From Ascidia mentula (Eukaryota; Chordata; Ascidiacea; Phlebobranchia; Ascidiidae), in assembly GCA_947561715.1 (NCBI GenBank), contig OX387201.1, positions 3,800,001 to 3,864,000 of the forward strand: a stretch of DNA of 64,000 nucleotides. The letters are read 5' to 3'. A program made the position numbers and the translations under genes. The notes beneath the pieces are model-generated. The model ran no database searches. It was given only the letters and a program-made list of their open reading frames with translations, and was not told the DNA's origin. Of this stretch, positions 1 to 29,521 are shown one piece after another. Every line of letters begins with the position of its first letter. The stretch's first letter is position 1.

Positions 1-3000
1 GTACTTGATCTTCGGACCCCTCGTGTTGTCTGCAGTTCTTACCATCATAGTTGTATTTACGAGCAAAACTTCTCACGACATCGCTCCAGTGTTCCAACAG
101 GGCTGGGTTGAGGTATGGACTTCCGACAGGCTATTGTTATAAGGCTAGTCTGTGTTCGCAAAAGTTGCGTTGTCATGCAGAGAAGTGCCCATTATCTGGA
201 GCATTGAAGTGTAAATATTGACGCTGTTATGTTTCATAATAGGCCTTGGCTACGGAATCTATATCTTTTTGGTTTGATGTAACGTGTTTTACTCCTTGTA
301 CATTAGTTTAGAAAATGTTTATTGGTTGTATTGTTGCATTTTTTTTCAGTAACCAATCTCAACAGTTCGTCTGCGAGATAATCTGTTTAGTCCTCTACTA
401 TAGCGATACCGTATATTCCTGAGTATAGAAATGGAAAGCTTTATTTAGATATACTGTAATAGTATTTAATTTCAAACGCCGTACACCCGCCACTGTTCAC
501 AAATGTTTGCCTGTGACCATTGGATTTTGGTGATTTACAAAAGTGGAAGCCGAATTGCGTTGTTACTAAATTCCCCCATAAAAAATCAATAAGCATCTTG
601 TTTTTTTTTGAAATTTCTTGGTTTAGTAAAATATTTTTGTTACACAACATCTCGTTTTTGAGAATTCGACATTGTTGTTTTATTTTCGGGTCGTTTTATC
701 GATACGAGAAAGGCTCGAACAAATCTACCGAAATAATCGATTATTGTGGAATGCGTCACTGCCCGTATTCTGACATATCGTTAACGCGCTGTGACGCAAT
801 AATCTTCGTTTGGCAATTTAGGCATTTAAAGCTATTTTGACAAAAAGCAACGTGACTTTTTCAGGACTTAACGTCGTTTATCTGCCTCCTGGCGGCGCTG
901 TTGGTGACGAGTGTTTTCCTGGTCCTGATCTTCAGAATCCCGAACATCTTTGATCGTCCTCGAAACTCCGATATGTCCGTGGGTTTGCTCCGATCTGAAG
1001 GTGAAGAAGAGGAGGAAGATGCCTCGGCAGGTGGGAGAGGTTTTGACTTTTTTTGGCTGTTTCTGGCGATGACGAATTAGTGGATATAGCTGTGGTGTAT
1101 GGGAGATGGTTTGGATCTTCGAGTCACCATGCGCTCAAGCTAACGTTTAAAATGTTTAACGCAAGTTAAGGTTATTGGGCAGAATTTCAGCAAACTCGCC
1201 TGAAAACACAAACACCTTGAAATTTGTGAATAGTAAAAAATTTTCTGTAGTCAATCAATTTATCGACATTATGTCGTCACTAGTATGTAACACCATCCCG
1301 CTGTGGTGTCAGTCACAATATTAAGAGCAAGGAATTTTTATAGTATAAACCTCCATTGTTATTGACGACTTTTCTTCTTAATCGCCCTGTTGGTTGGTAT
1401 AATAATGAAATACCAGCTGACGCTGGCAACAAGCCGATAACAGCTGCAGATCGGAGTCCGTTTTCACGGGACATTTCCGTCTATTGTTGGAAAGCAATTA
1501 GTCATTTCACTTTTTGTGCCTATAAGGTTGTACCGGTCGGCTCTATATGCATGGGCCTATACTGTAACATCCATTCTATTTGACTTATTCCTGTTCAGTA
1601 TTTTCAGCTGCTTGCTTAACCCACAGCATTTTGAATATGAAAAAACGACCGCGAGCAAGAATGCACACAAATACAACTTTCACTGTTCGGTATTGACGAT
1701 TTTACAGTTTTGCACTTGTTATGCTCAACAGCGCCACCGCAATGTCAATTAAATAAGTCTGTGACAACAACCACAACTTATGCGTGAAGCTGAGTTTGTG
1801 CTGTGATGGGTATTTGTTAACGACTGATGTTCCGAGTGTCGTTTAGAGAATTACAAAAAATGACGCATCAAGACATAAACTTCTCCGCCAAATCCTTGTA
1901 CATTCTTCCATCTAGCATGGCTATCAGGGTAGTAAAGTGTATATGGTATATTTTCTTTTAGAGAGCAGCCAGCCTCTAATGTCCAGCACCGAACAACTTG
2001 ACTCTGAACAACTTTTGTCCGAACAAGTGGCGGAATCTGAGGATCTGAAATGGTGGGAGAGGCACAACGCCGATCCTCAGATTACCAGACACATCGTACT
2101 TCTGGTGTTTCTCTGCGTTTCGCTCTTTATTGTGAGTATTCATTTTTGGGTACAAATGCCTTGAGATTTATTCTCGTTCATCACGAACGTGCTTCGTCTG
2201 GCGCGTGCATTGCTACCTACCCGCCTATCAACCCAAATCGCCATTATTACGCCACAATAAGTTTTGGTTAGTAACCGCCCCCTCTGGGGAACATTTCTGG
2301 ATTTGCCACTGCGTCGCAGTATACTTGTTCTGTGATAAAATTATGCCGCTGCGCCTTTTTCGTTCTGAAGTTTTGTAAACTAAAACCACACATTCCAAAT
2401 CACCACGTTTACAACATGCTGTTTCAAAAAAACTTATTAGCGCCGAATAGAATCAGATTTTTTGTCAGGTATACGATTTGAATTCCAGAAAATACTTTGC
2501 TATGTGCTGAAAGCTTATAAAATCTCTACCCATTGTTCCTACCTCGCAGGGAGTGATGTTGACTGGTTGGAGAGTGAGCGGCCACCTAGTGTCGGGAATA
2601 TATTTTGAAATTTCCTTCCTTGACTCCGTGTTCAACTTCGGACAAGCTTTCTTCGTCTTCGTCATATTCGGTCTCGACTCGGATCTCATTCTTGATCCGT
2701 TCCTTCGAACGTAAGTCCACTTGTTGGTTGTTGCTTCATCTTTCATACCTCACTATCTTTGCGTTTACTGTTTAAGACCTTCTCGTCCTGAATTTGAGTT
2801 GGTTATTTCTGGTAGTTGTGAGCATTTAACGCTATGAAAATTGGGCATGTTAAATTATGCAATTTATTTAAAACATGCCTGTTACTATATGCAGACATTC
2901 TTCCGTATTATGTTGATAAGCCCTGTACTCACCCCACAAATAGATATACCTGTAATACACAATAGGAAAGCAGCCAGTTTTTTTTTGACATATCAAAATT

Positions 3001-6000
3001 CGAACGCTCGGGAAATTTCAACCCTGTTTAGCGGACGCTCCTATATTGTCTATTGTAGAGGTGTTTGTCTATTGAAGTTTAACTTCCATGTGGATTTAAA
3101 TAGTCCAATCAAAACAAAGTATGATCGGTAACCGTAGCAACGACCAATCACAGGTGGCGAAAACTGGTGAAGGGCAACGAGGAGATCTCGCTTACTTCGC
3201 TTGAAGACGTTGACAAAGAAGTTTTGCGAAAGTGTTTTGTGTTTGTGAAACACCACCTAAAACACTGCAAGAAAGACGTACTCAGAAACTGTCGGTAAGT
3301 TTGTTGGCAGCGTATAATAATTTGAAATAGAACGTTTCAGATTGAAGTCTGCATGGTTAATTACGAAAATAGAAAAGGGTTCTCGTAAAGTTAAGAAACC
3401 AGTTTTATTGGAGATACGTCTTGTTTGTCACAGGGTGTCGATTTTTTATTGCGTGCCGAACATGGAATCGTAGTCTCGTAACCAACGCATGCGAAAGGCC
3501 TGGCGTAGTTTTCAATCAAAACATTGCATTTGCTGAATAGGTTGAATAAAAAAATTGCATGCAGTGGCCTGCTATGTCTTTTAGCGCCAGATTGAACAAA
3601 AAATGGTACTAGTTTCGTAACAGGGCACAATATGTTCGGTAACAATGCCACGCGTGTTCGGTTATAATGCTCCACTTTTGGAAACAATGGTCAGTTTAAG
3701 TCTAGCGCCGTTTTTCCCTGAACTTTAAAGAAAGTGTTGGTTTTACGACAAAAAAATAATAATGATTGCGTTTGTTTTGAGCTGTCTAAACAGACAAACA
3801 TATTTCACGATAGGTTTTCCACGGAAAATAGAAGCTTTCCTGTCTTTATTTCTTTGGAAACATAACATAGTATCATATTGCTGTTACGGCGTAGCAAACG
3901 ACAATATGACATTAAGCTTTTAACGCTACGTAACCAATCAGTGGAATGCGGTTGTTTAATAATGACCCAAAATACAAATTTCTCCCCAAATAATTATTTG
4001 CGATTTGCAATTTAACGACTCAGAAAACTGAGAAGACCGGCGTTAATGCTGCAGGATTTGCGTGATATGTTAGGCTTAATAGATTCACAAAAAGTATTAT
4101 TATGTAGAAGAATATACAGTATAAGTAGTTCAATTTACATACTTTGTTTGATAACAATAGAGTTGTTCTGTTCGTAGTTCTGCATACCGGTAGTTTATCA
4201 CATTGGCGTCCTGTGTCGAACACTTAGAATGGTGAAAAAGCAAAAATCGACGCCCTGGTCATACAATATTTGGCTATACGTGTTGTATTTATTACGAAAC
4301 CTGTTGTATTTTGGTTTTCTTTCATCATCTTATGTAGAGTTACGTTGAATTAAGCTAAACTCAATTTGTAAAAGATGCTAAACTGTCATCTACTCACTTT
4401 TACCAAAAAGCCTAATTTACATACATTTTCCACCCACAAAGCATTTAAATTCTTTTATCTCCAACGCAACCAATCACTCAGCATATTTACCCTCTGAACA
4501 AATCCATTTCGATAAGTCTGATTTTTAGAATTTCCTACACACTTTTTGAATAGAGTGCAATATCTTTTTACCAGGCGAGGCATCCGTTCTTACAAATCTG
4601 TAACGAAAGGTTCTGATTTGTGTACTTGGTTGGTTGAGGTCGGTCTCGCATCGGACAGACAAGAGGCAGTTATATACGGTCGAGACCTCATGCTCGGTAA
4701 CGTACAATAGGTTCTGTTTTTATTATTTTCTGTCAATTAGGTGACATTTGGTGGCATAAATGTCTTGTTTTCGTGGCAATATAATATTTCAAGCGGCCTA
4801 AGTAGCGTTTTTTACACCAAGCATGTACCACCGATGGAAGTGTACATTTTGTGGTAACTGATTATACTAAAAACCTCGTTGGGTACCCAATGATTGATGG
4901 TGGCTGAATAGTCACCTCAAAGTGGAAATCTTGTCGGCTGTATAGGTCACCATAGCTACACGGATGAGACCTACTAGGTCGAAACAGTGGCCCTGTCTGC
5001 AGCTCACTATAATATACACCATTTGACCGTATTGCTTATAAAAACTATACGTCCCACAGTAACTTGTGCGTAATACTGACTTGATCGCACAGGTCGTGTT
5101 TTGAAGCACATCACAAGCAAGCATTACTTCTACGATAAACATTATCTCTACCGGTTTGAGGATTACGGAAAACCGAAGACTCAAGACGACGTGCCAGGTA
5201 TGATTTGACCAATCAATGCTCCCGCGTGCCTCGGTTTCCTGGCAACCGATTTATGTAATGGGACTGTGACTAATATTACTTTTGTGTTCTGTTTCCATGT
5301 TTGTTAGTGACAGAACTTTTTTGTTATTGAGAGTTAAATTTTTTGTTTTCTAAACATAATGTGTTTTCGATGCCTCATCTTTAGGCACATCGATGAGATC
5401 CGATACGTCCAGCGATTCGGATCTAAACGGGTTCCTCGCTTTCCGACCCTGCCCTCGGAGGGAATTTCAGTTCTCATTCGTTCGATTTCTCTCGGATGCA
5501 GATCTCAAATCCGCAACAGTAGCGTCGCCGGCGCGGAGACGCGCGAGGTGAGCATTTAATTCTTGATATTGGGACGAAACAATGCAAGTTATCTGGATGA
5601 CGCAATTTATATTTGGTGAAACAGTGATTTCAGAGTAAAAGTGGTTGTGTGCCCGAATCTACCCTGCATGAAAGATCCACTAGGGTCAATAATTATGCAT
5701 CGAAGTTTATTTTGGGAAAACGAAATTAATAATTTCGTCTTACCATCGACATCATGCAGATTGGGCCCTTGAATAGATTCATATTCTTAAATAGAACAGG
5801 CTTTAAATTCTGGTAAAACTAAAAATGGCACCCATACCGTATCACAGCGATTCGTAAGCCAGATCATTTGGCACCACTCCGATTTCTGTTGTGTTTTTAG
5901 ATATTTTTCACTGCAGTGAAGTCTGTTTAACTTTTTTCACGACTTTACGGGTGCACCTGCGCCAATTTCCAACGTAAAGTTCTGACAACATTTCAAATGA

Positions 6001-6223
6001 TCTGTATACCATCCCATCCTATACTTGGACCAGTGTGATATGTAATTTCTATGTGTACAGAGTAACCCATCATTCGGGCAATGCAGTTGAAAACGGGTCC
6101 CTGTTGCACGATCAACATTTTCTGCTGCAGGACGAAACGTCGATGTCGGAGGATCCGGAAGATGGCGCCCCTGTTATTCCCAAGTCGTCGCGAGAGGACG
6201 CAGCCATTCTTAACGACTGGTGA
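1..6223 (+). CDS. GPR155: GPR155/LYCHOS-like lysosomal membrane protein, C-terminal part (5' exons outside window)
   Basis: Nine exons with consistent phase: <2-112, 865-1030, 1962-2131, 2550-2710, 3154-3294, 4575-4696, 5093-5197, 5385-5547, 6061-6223 (TGA), giving the last 433 residues. The first two exons encode hydrophobic segments (starting LIFGPLVLSAVLTIIVVF and FICLLAALLVTSVFLVLIF). Exon 3 has an acidic loop, then another membrane segment (HIVLLVFLCVSLFI). Exon 4 matches the GPR155 region of the form FNFGQ..F..FGLD..LI. Exons 6-7 form the DEP domain, with DLCTWLVEVGLASDRQEAV close to human GPR155. The family joins a PIN-like transporter fold to GPCR-like helices and a DEP domain; in mammals it senses lysosomal cholesterol and signals to mTORC1 through GATOR1. 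The tail after DEP (exons 8-9) is Ser/Arg-rich then acidic and not conserved as far as I recall. Identity is secure for the DEP half; the N-terminal half is not visible. Confidence 0.88.
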
Positions 6224-8032
6224 ACAATTGAAACATGTACGCTTGTTTATGCGCTTGGGTTTTTGTGAATTAGCTGCAAGCTTCGGTACGGGGCGCTTGT
6301 TTAATTTTAGTCTGTGGCTTTAACTCACAGCCGCACAATTAATTGCGTAAATTTAGGGCTAGCAAATGTGTTCTGGTAACAAATGTGTTGGTATTTATCC
6401 GATTTTAAAGTGTGTTCGTCGTGTCGTTTCTATGCGTTCGTTCAATCATATTAACTGTGTGTCATCGAACCACTGCACTCACCTCTCTCAAACATAAACA
6501 CATCGAAGTATTTTTATATTCAATCCATAATCATACCTTTGCGACATACGATCAAGTCAGTAGAATGCGAGTATTTCAAACATTAAAGCCTTAAACATCG
6601 TTTTTAGGGTTCTACAACTGTTCAAAGTATTGTACCGCTTGAATTTGGGTATTCAACGTTGTTGTTGTATTAGGTATAAACGTGTTCTGTTTAATATATG
6701 CTGGTTTGGTTGCGTATATAAAGGCACTGGTTACAGTATGGATACACCTTAGTACAATAGAATCTACCGTGCCACAAAATATCCCACGAGTTTGTTACGT
6801 TAGTTTCATAAAACACGAAAGTACTAATGTTCATCGCGCACCTTTTCAAACATATTTTTCCAGCTACCACATACAATAACCACTGATGGCATGATAAGTA
6901 GCTTTACATCTTGCATCAGACTACACAAACTTATTTTACGTATTTTACTGAAGCGAACTTGGTACTAATCGATGTTCTTTTGCGTCAAACAGTTGGTTAC
7001 GTGTTTGTGACTACTTTTATAAAACTGGAAGTTTTTTGTTTCTTTTGTCTTTACGTAGGAATACGGACACACAAGTTTCTGGTATTAGAAAGTCCCATTT
7101 TTTGCTTTATTGTTTAATGCTTCTTTCTTGTTGTTATTTTCGCTTGTACGCTGCCTGTTTTACTGTGAAAGTCAGATTCGCCCGAGGTTCCAAGAGTTTT
7201 TGTTCTTCCCTGCGGGGAACTTTGTTTGCCGAGCGAACAATAAATGCCGTGGTTGAATTGATTTGTTGTGAAATGAGTAAAAGACATCACATATAAAACA
7301 TGGTTTTCAATTTGAGAACAAAACCCTGTGTGAAACAAAACTCTTTGACAAAGATAAGGTATCGGTATCCAGAGCTTGGTAGCAAGCAGTGACTATTCTG
7401 AACCAGTCTACCAGAGCAATTTCCTGCTTTCACTCAGTGATTTTTTGTTGCTATATAACATCGTATCAAATAAAAGAAAGTCTATTTATGTAACATAATT
7501 AAGTCAATATTTGAATTGCAAAGCAGACGTTAGATTGGTTTTAATGAAAAATGCTCGGAATTAATCCACCTGTGATTTCAATGACGTAATTTCATGACCC
7601 GTGACGCACATGCAAAGTAAGTTCATCCAAGCGGAAATTTTCAGGCTGTTGGCAGTCATTGTTATTGGAAAGTTTTTGGGTTTACCTTTAATTCAGCTTG
7701 TTGTTGACATACTACGTTGAGCATAAATGCGATAGGTTTCATTTTTTAATATCGATATGAGAAATTCAATATCGTGTGGGGTTCAACAACGTAGCGGTTT
7801 GTGTAAAGGTTAAAGGTATTTTGATAATAATTAAGCCGAGATGCTTTATATAAATATAACATGGTAAAAGTAGTTTTTCAGTATATACAGTTTGGACCTC
7901 TGTCTTAAGTACTTGTCTCGGTCGTTTATAAGACCAGTTCACTAATATGCTTGTTCATGTATTTTTTTTTAACTTTAAAAACAGGGTATATTGCATAAAG
8001 TTGCGTTCTAGCGGACCAGCTATAAATAAATA
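6224..8032. other. 3' UTR of GPR155-like gene and intergenic DNA
   Basis: No convincing coding exon. Candidate polyadenylation hexamers on the plus strand are ATTAAA at 6582-6587, AATAAA at 7239-7244 and AATAAA at 7469-7474; I cannot tell which is used. The remainder is AT-rich. The endophilin-B promoter should lie within the last several hundred bases, but I recognise no clear TATA or initiator. Confidence 0.5.
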
Positions 8033-11000
8033 ATGGAGTTTCGAGTACCCAAACTCTCCATGCCTGATGTTCGCCAACTGACGTCGGATGCAACAACAAT
8101 GTTTTCAAGAGCAATTCAGGTAAATTTACAGTATGTGGTACTTAATAGTTGATAAAATGTTGTTAAAGGTGATAAAGTTTATAACTGTGGGTCTTGACAA
8201 CACAGTACACAGAAGAGAAGTTGGGAAATGCAGAAAAAACAGAATATGATGCCAACTTTGAAACTCTACAAACGAGATACGACAAGACAAAACTGTGGAC
8301 AGAAAAAATTAAAGCGAACACAGAAGCTGCTCTTCAACCAAATCCAAGTAGGTCTAATGCTTGTGTAATTTGGGCATATTCCAAACAGTTATCTTTACGA
8401 TATGCAAAATGGAGCCAGTAATATGAATTGTCAAGTTATCTTTACATTTCACAAAGATAAAAGGCTTTTTAGGAAATTTTGATACATATATGCAATATAT
8501 ACGTATGATATCTACTTTGTTCATACATACCTGTTTCAACTAGTTATTGTTTGGTAAAGCATTTCTAAAATTAAAAAAAAAATGTGTTTGTTTATGTCCA
8601 GAAAAACAAGACTCACTGTTTTTTTGCATTCAGACACACGGATGGAAGATTTTGTGTATTTCAAACTTGATAGAAAGCCCCCAGATCGTGTGAACAATTC
8701 TGAAACACTTGGAAGCACCATGATTGATGCAGGCAATGATTTCGGCCCTGGAACTGCCTATGGTAAGCATTGTCTTTAAACTGTTTTTTGTCACACCAAA
8801 TAAACTCATGAAAGTAAGCATATAATTTGTATTATGGTATATTGGCAACACATGGAATATTTGAATGGCACAACATGGGAATATGTATGCATGTCCCAAT
8901 ATATATACATGAAATATGCATGAGCATTGCAGGATTGAGTCAAAGTGTTAATCAATACATCACATGCCCCTCAATTTTTCCATGATTTTTGCATATAACA
9001 CATGATATGGTGCAAAAACAACCTTTGGCATAGAAGTTCTGGTTTGGTTTTAAACTAGGTTTCTGATTCACAAACATAGGCCACGCTTCAGATTCTAACT
9101 TGTCAAATGCTTGTACATGCTCAATTCCTTATGCATCATCAGGCCTACATTTGAGTTGTTCTATTTTGATCTTTTCAACACAATGCAAATGAAAGGATAA
9201 TGACAAGCATAGGCGCCTAGTCCGGGGGGGGGGGGGGGGGGCAGGGGGCGGCGCCCCCCCAGGTTTTTCAAAAAACACGAGTGGCTTTTTAGCGCGTCTG
9301 TCCGCACCATGTAACTCGTCGCATTCCTAACGTTCAAAGAAAAAAGACCTAAAAACAATGTGTTTCTTACACGACGCACACAAAACATGTTGACCTAGTT
9401 TCGCTTAGGTAACTGACATCGGTTGTTGCAACGTCAGTCTCGCAGTAGGATATACCAACTGGTACTTATTGGTTGTATGTCGTAGACCGATCTCGTGCGT
9501 TCATCGTTAACGTCGCCCTTTTGGTTAATACGCCTCATGCATTGAAATTCAAACACAGTTTTTCGATACTTGATGACGTCTTAGTAACAAATTATGACGT
9601 CATAATATAGCCGCCCCCCCTGGAAAAATAAAAACTAGGCGCCTATGATGACAAGAATTACATAATGTTTTATACAGGAAGCGCACTGCTGAAAATCGGC
9701 AATACCCAGCTGAAACTTGGACAGGCTGAGCAATCATTCCTTGTTGCAACTTCACAAAACTTTCTTCTACCCCTCGTCAACTTCCTCGATGGGGATTGCA
9801 AGACAATCCAAAAAGAACGTAAGCTTCTGGAGAAGAAAAGACTGGACCTGGATGCGAGCAAAAGTCGCGTCAAAAAGGCAAAATCTTTAGAAGCCAGACA
9901 AAATGTAAGTGTGATATGTATATGGTTGCATTGCCATCGTTATTTCTAAGATTTGTACGATTTTTTAGCTGTTCTAGCCACAGGCATCCTTATTTTCAAT
10001 ATGTTTGGTGCAAATATTGTAAAATGCAAGCCTATTATTTGTTGTTTTCACATAGCAACTAAAATGATGTCATCATGTTGAAATTTCTGTAGGATGTAGA
10101 ACGTAAATCATATTCATTTTCAGTTGCCCTTAATTTCAGTTCCAAAATGATGGCAACCCTTAGTAAATATATGCTTGGTTAATGGAAAGAAATAATTATA
10201 AAATAATAATTATTTTTATATAATGACACTCCACTACCGTAAAATACAATAATTGCTTTCCACTGTGTTTGTCATAAAAATGTAGTTGTACATATGACAC
10301 ACAAGTTAAAATGGAGCATAAAGATGGGGTGTATGTAAGAATATAAGGTATATTTTTGAATATACAGAATATATTATGCAACACTTGTTTATTAGCTAAA
10401 AGGTGTCACTGTGCTGTCCATTCACCAAAAAGTTGCCTATCACATGACGTAGTGGCAGGTAACAGGAAGTTGCCCTGAAAGCAAATCAATTCAAGTCACC
10501 AGACGAATTTGCACTCAAAGCCCTCAGAATAAACCCAGCCTCACATTACATCACTGTACAGTGGTTACAAGCCTGGGACTGTGTGGGCTTGATTCCAGAA
10601 AATTAGGTTTCCCCAGCTGCAGAGCAAACAATGACACAGGTTGAATTGTTTGTTTAACCAACAATAACCTGTACTAGATTTTAACCTACGGTCTAATTAA
10701 AGGTTTCTATGTTACGTAACCTGGATTCAAGTTATAATGTTTACAATGGCTGGACTGCAATGAGCATTATGCATATACAACATTTTAAGAAATAATTTGT
10801 ATTCAAAAAAATGAATTTACATTAATATATTTAAAACGGTCACTTAATATAGCTTTAACAGATAAAAATACAAAATTACCCACAACCTTAATACTCGTAG
10901 GCTGAAAGTGAATTGCGCATAGCTCAAACCGACTTTGACAGACAACAGGAGATAACAAGACTTTTGCTGGAAGGTGTAAGCAGCACCCAGGTGTGTGTAA

Positions 11001-12237
11001 TTATTACTTTTACTTGTATTGCTTGTGTTTGACTTAGTGTTGCCCTTTTGGCTGTGCATGTATTAAGGAAATGGTATACTTAGTGCCTCGGCCAATGAAC
11101 AAGGAAGTAGAAGGCTTCAGGCTGACAATGTTGAAGTCAGATTTCCCTCCTTATACGGATCATCATTGCATCACTACTTGACACTTCGGGGATGTTGATT
11201 AATATCCAACTTTGGCTACGAAACAAAACGTTTAATTTTTCATCTCTAGGAACACCAGCACTTTTTTATGGAATAAAGTCTTACTTATTTTATATGTGCT
11301 AACAATTTTTTTCATGACAACATATGTTTAGGGCCTATGGCAACCAACATTTGCGGGGTTATTAATAATAAAAACATCTGCGGCCTTGTTATCAAATCAT
11401 CAGCCATGTGCATGACCATTTGACAGCGGCGGTTGTATCATGTCTATTTCTAAATTTGCTTGGTTTGCGGAACCATTACGCCCAGCTAAACTACCCTTTG
11501 CCTACGTTGGCCGGCCACGGATTAACGGACTCAAATTTTTTTTCACAAGGCGCACCATTCACGCAGCATCAACGAATTCGTGGACGCGCAAACGGAATAC
11601 TACGCGAAATGTCACCAACATATGCTTGACCTGCAAAAGGAACTGTCGTAAGTGCTCACGATTTGTGTAAAAAACAAACGTGGAGCTTTAGTGTCCTACA
11701 AAACATATCCATTTCGTCACAGAAATTCTGATCCATCAGCGTCGCCAAACTTATTCAACCGTGGCGGCCATTCAAGCGTGCAAGTGAACCCGATTGTCAG
11801 CCAGAACAACCAGGGATCGACGACGAACAACGCGAATGCGCCACCGAAACAAGCAAGGGTTTTGTACGATTACGATGCTGCCGATTCCACTGAGCTTTCG
11901 TTGCTTGCGGATGAGGTTGGTACATAGTTTTGAATATTGCAGACTACTGCGTAATATCATGAAACAACAGTAACAGAAAGACAGGTGCCCATGTTTAACT
12001 AATTGGGATGCTGTTATCGTATTTGTAAACTGGTGATAAATTCTACCGTTAATAAATCAGCTTTCTTTCACATATTTTCTTCCGTATTTGCAGTCCAATA
12101 TATACAAACCGCCATATTTGCTTTCTCAGATTATTCTTGTCCAACCGACCACAGGACTCAACCCAGATTACGTCATGGGCCAACGCGGAACCTCAAGAGG
12201 GAAAGTACCCGCCTCCTACTTGGAAATGATCAATTAA
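8033..12237 (+). CDS. SH3GLB1: Endophilin-B (SH3GLB family), N-BAR + SH3 protein, complete
   Basis: Eight exons: 8033-8119, 8206-8347, 8634-8762, 9678-9904, 10901-10990, 11550-11647, 11723-11915, 12130-12237 (TAA), encoding 357 aa with phase kept at every junction (human SH3GLB1 is 365 aa). The ATG at 8033 opens the expected short N-terminal helix (MEFRVPKLSMPDVRQLTSDA). The BAR domain spans about residues 20-245, with family hallmarks YTEEKLGNAEKTE, LWTEKI, ERKLLEKKRLDLDASKSR and ITRLLLEGVSST. A variable linker leads to a C-terminal SH3 domain (ARVLYDYDAADSTELSLLAD to GKVPASYLEMIN). Endophilin-B proteins bend and tubulate membranes and act in Golgi, mitochondrial and autophagosome dynamics. 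Similarity seems nearer SH3GLB1 than SH3GLB2. Exon 7 uses an unusual GTTGGT donor (11916), needed for frame and SH3 alignment. Confidence 0.93.
9208..9647. mobile_element. hAT-type non-autonomous DNA transposon (MITE), 440 bp, with 8-bp target duplication
   Basis: The insert begins CATAGGCGCCTAGT and ends with its exact reverse complement ACTAGGCGCCTATG. It is flanked by the same 8 bases, ATGACAAG, at 9200-9207 and 9648-9655. Eight-base duplications with short inverted termini are the hallmark of the hAT superfamily. Just inside the left end lies a run of about 17 G followed by a GC-rich segment; the right end has a matching C run. No transposase frame is visible, so it would need a transposase from elsewhere. 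It sits in intron 3 of the endophilin-B gene. The perfect duplication suggests a fairly recent insertion. Confidence 0.9.
10545..10640 (+). repeat. Possible tRNA-derived SINE remnant (A-box/B-box-like pair)
   Basis: In intron 4 of the endophilin-B gene, TGGTTACAAGCCTGGG near 10561 resembles a pol III A box. GGGCTTGATTCC, about 30 bases on, resembles a B box (consensus GGTTCGANTCC). Spacing fits a tRNA-like promoter, but neither box is perfect, no cloverleaf folds cleanly by eye, and no second copy was found in the window. Confidence 0.25.
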
Positions 12238-13830
12238 CGCCCCACATATCTGTAAAACGCCACCAAGTGGCGCTGTCGTGTTGTGCGTGCGAGGTTATTT
12301 TTCCTGCCATCGAAAGGTCATCTCGCTCACAGCATACTTTGCCATTTGCCTAACACGTTTGGTGACAAGCAAGCAGTGTCAAACGTGTACCGTTCGCCTG
12401 GTTAACCCCGGAAATACTATTTGCGTAGAAAAACACCTGTAGGAAAATGGACACGCCGGTCTTTTGTTGATACTCCACCGTTGCGTCAATGGCTTAAAAC
12501 ACCCTAAAAAGTTCGGCGCCCTGCGTGTCCACAGTGCAATTAACCATAGTCGTTCCCCCCTTACTGCTCGTTAGTGTGTACAAATACGTTTACCCCCATC
12601 TTGTCCGTGTAAACATTACCGTATCGGGTTAACGTAGAACAACTATACCTATCAAATGTTACCATTTATGTCAATTTCCATCGAACACATTACGAAAAGG
12701 TAAAAAGTATGTTCTGTGTACACACTAAATTCCAACCTGGAGCTTTTGGTAATTTGTAGCCATCATCATGGCAACCGTTGCTATTTGCGCGGTTTACATC
12801 CAGTGTTATATGTAGCTGTCGTGTTATACGTAGTGTGCAGAACAGTCAGCCTGATGGTTGTGCGATAGCTGCTGTAGGCGATGTATGTATTGCTGTTGTG
12901 CAAATAAACTTATCACGATCGTGTTGCACGTTTTGCGATTCTCCAATACTCAAGCAGACAGGAATACGTTGAAAATTGACATCTTTGATAAAATTATATT
13001 GAACCTGTTCCAACGTAACGTCACAACGTTTATTCGTGCGTATCAGTATAATGTATAAAATAAATTATAAAAACGTCTTGTTTGCTCGTATAATTTAAAC
13101 AAGAACTCCATAAAGACCAAAAGCCTCAAAGATTTGGTTCTAATCATACTTGAATATCGGAGATATTTTTAAAAACCTGACATTGCACCAGACATATTGG
13201 CTAATTCCACAGCTCACCACCCTATAGCAACGGGTTGTATTTTTGCTTTGCGAGAAATTTCAACACGAAATAAGTTTAAAAACGAAACACAATTTGTGGC
13301 GCGCGCGAAGGATGGGGGGGAAATAATAACGGGGGGCGATTAACAGCAAATTACAGCTAGTATTGCATTTATGTACAATGACAATTCACTATAAGGAGGC
13401 GTTTGCGACAACAGCGCCACCCACTGAGTGTTTGAAACGCGCACAAATCTGATTCTGATGTTGGGAGTGGGCGACGGGAGGACTGCATTTCGGTCGGCGA
13501 AGTAAGCGATCTAATGCATGTGAAACTTGTACATTTCCAATTTTCGAAGTGTGATGATGTCACCGATGACGTAATGATTTACAACGGATCAAAGAATGCA
13601 CGCTACACACCGAGGTGCGCCCGACTTAACTATTTTGAGGACTTTCGTCGCCGAACGGGGCCACACACAAAGCACAGTATACAAAATCGCTCAATCGAAG
13701 GCCTTCACATTCAATGAACTTCAGTAGTAGATCGTCGGTGTTGCCTGAACCATTCCACGCGAAGACGAAACGTCCACACACGACACGGATATTTGGCAAC
13801 GGCGTTGTTTTCGGCGGCCGCTGGGGGGCG
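12238..13830. other. Convergent 3' region between endophilin-B and TAO kinase
   Basis: This is the tail-to-tail space of two genes and holds both 3' UTRs. Plus-strand polyadenylation candidates for endophilin-B are AATAAA at 12903-12908 and 13059-13064. A minus-strand AATAAA (reverse complement at 13029-13034) could serve the short TAOK form. No credible coding exon was seen. Confidence 0.5.
13059..13064 (+). terminator. Candidate polyadenylation signal of endophilin-B
   Basis: AATAAA about 820 bases after the stop codon, followed by AT-rich sequence. A second hexamer at 12903-12908 is an equally good candidate. Confidence 0.4.
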
Positions 13831-29521
<15,691 letters not shown>

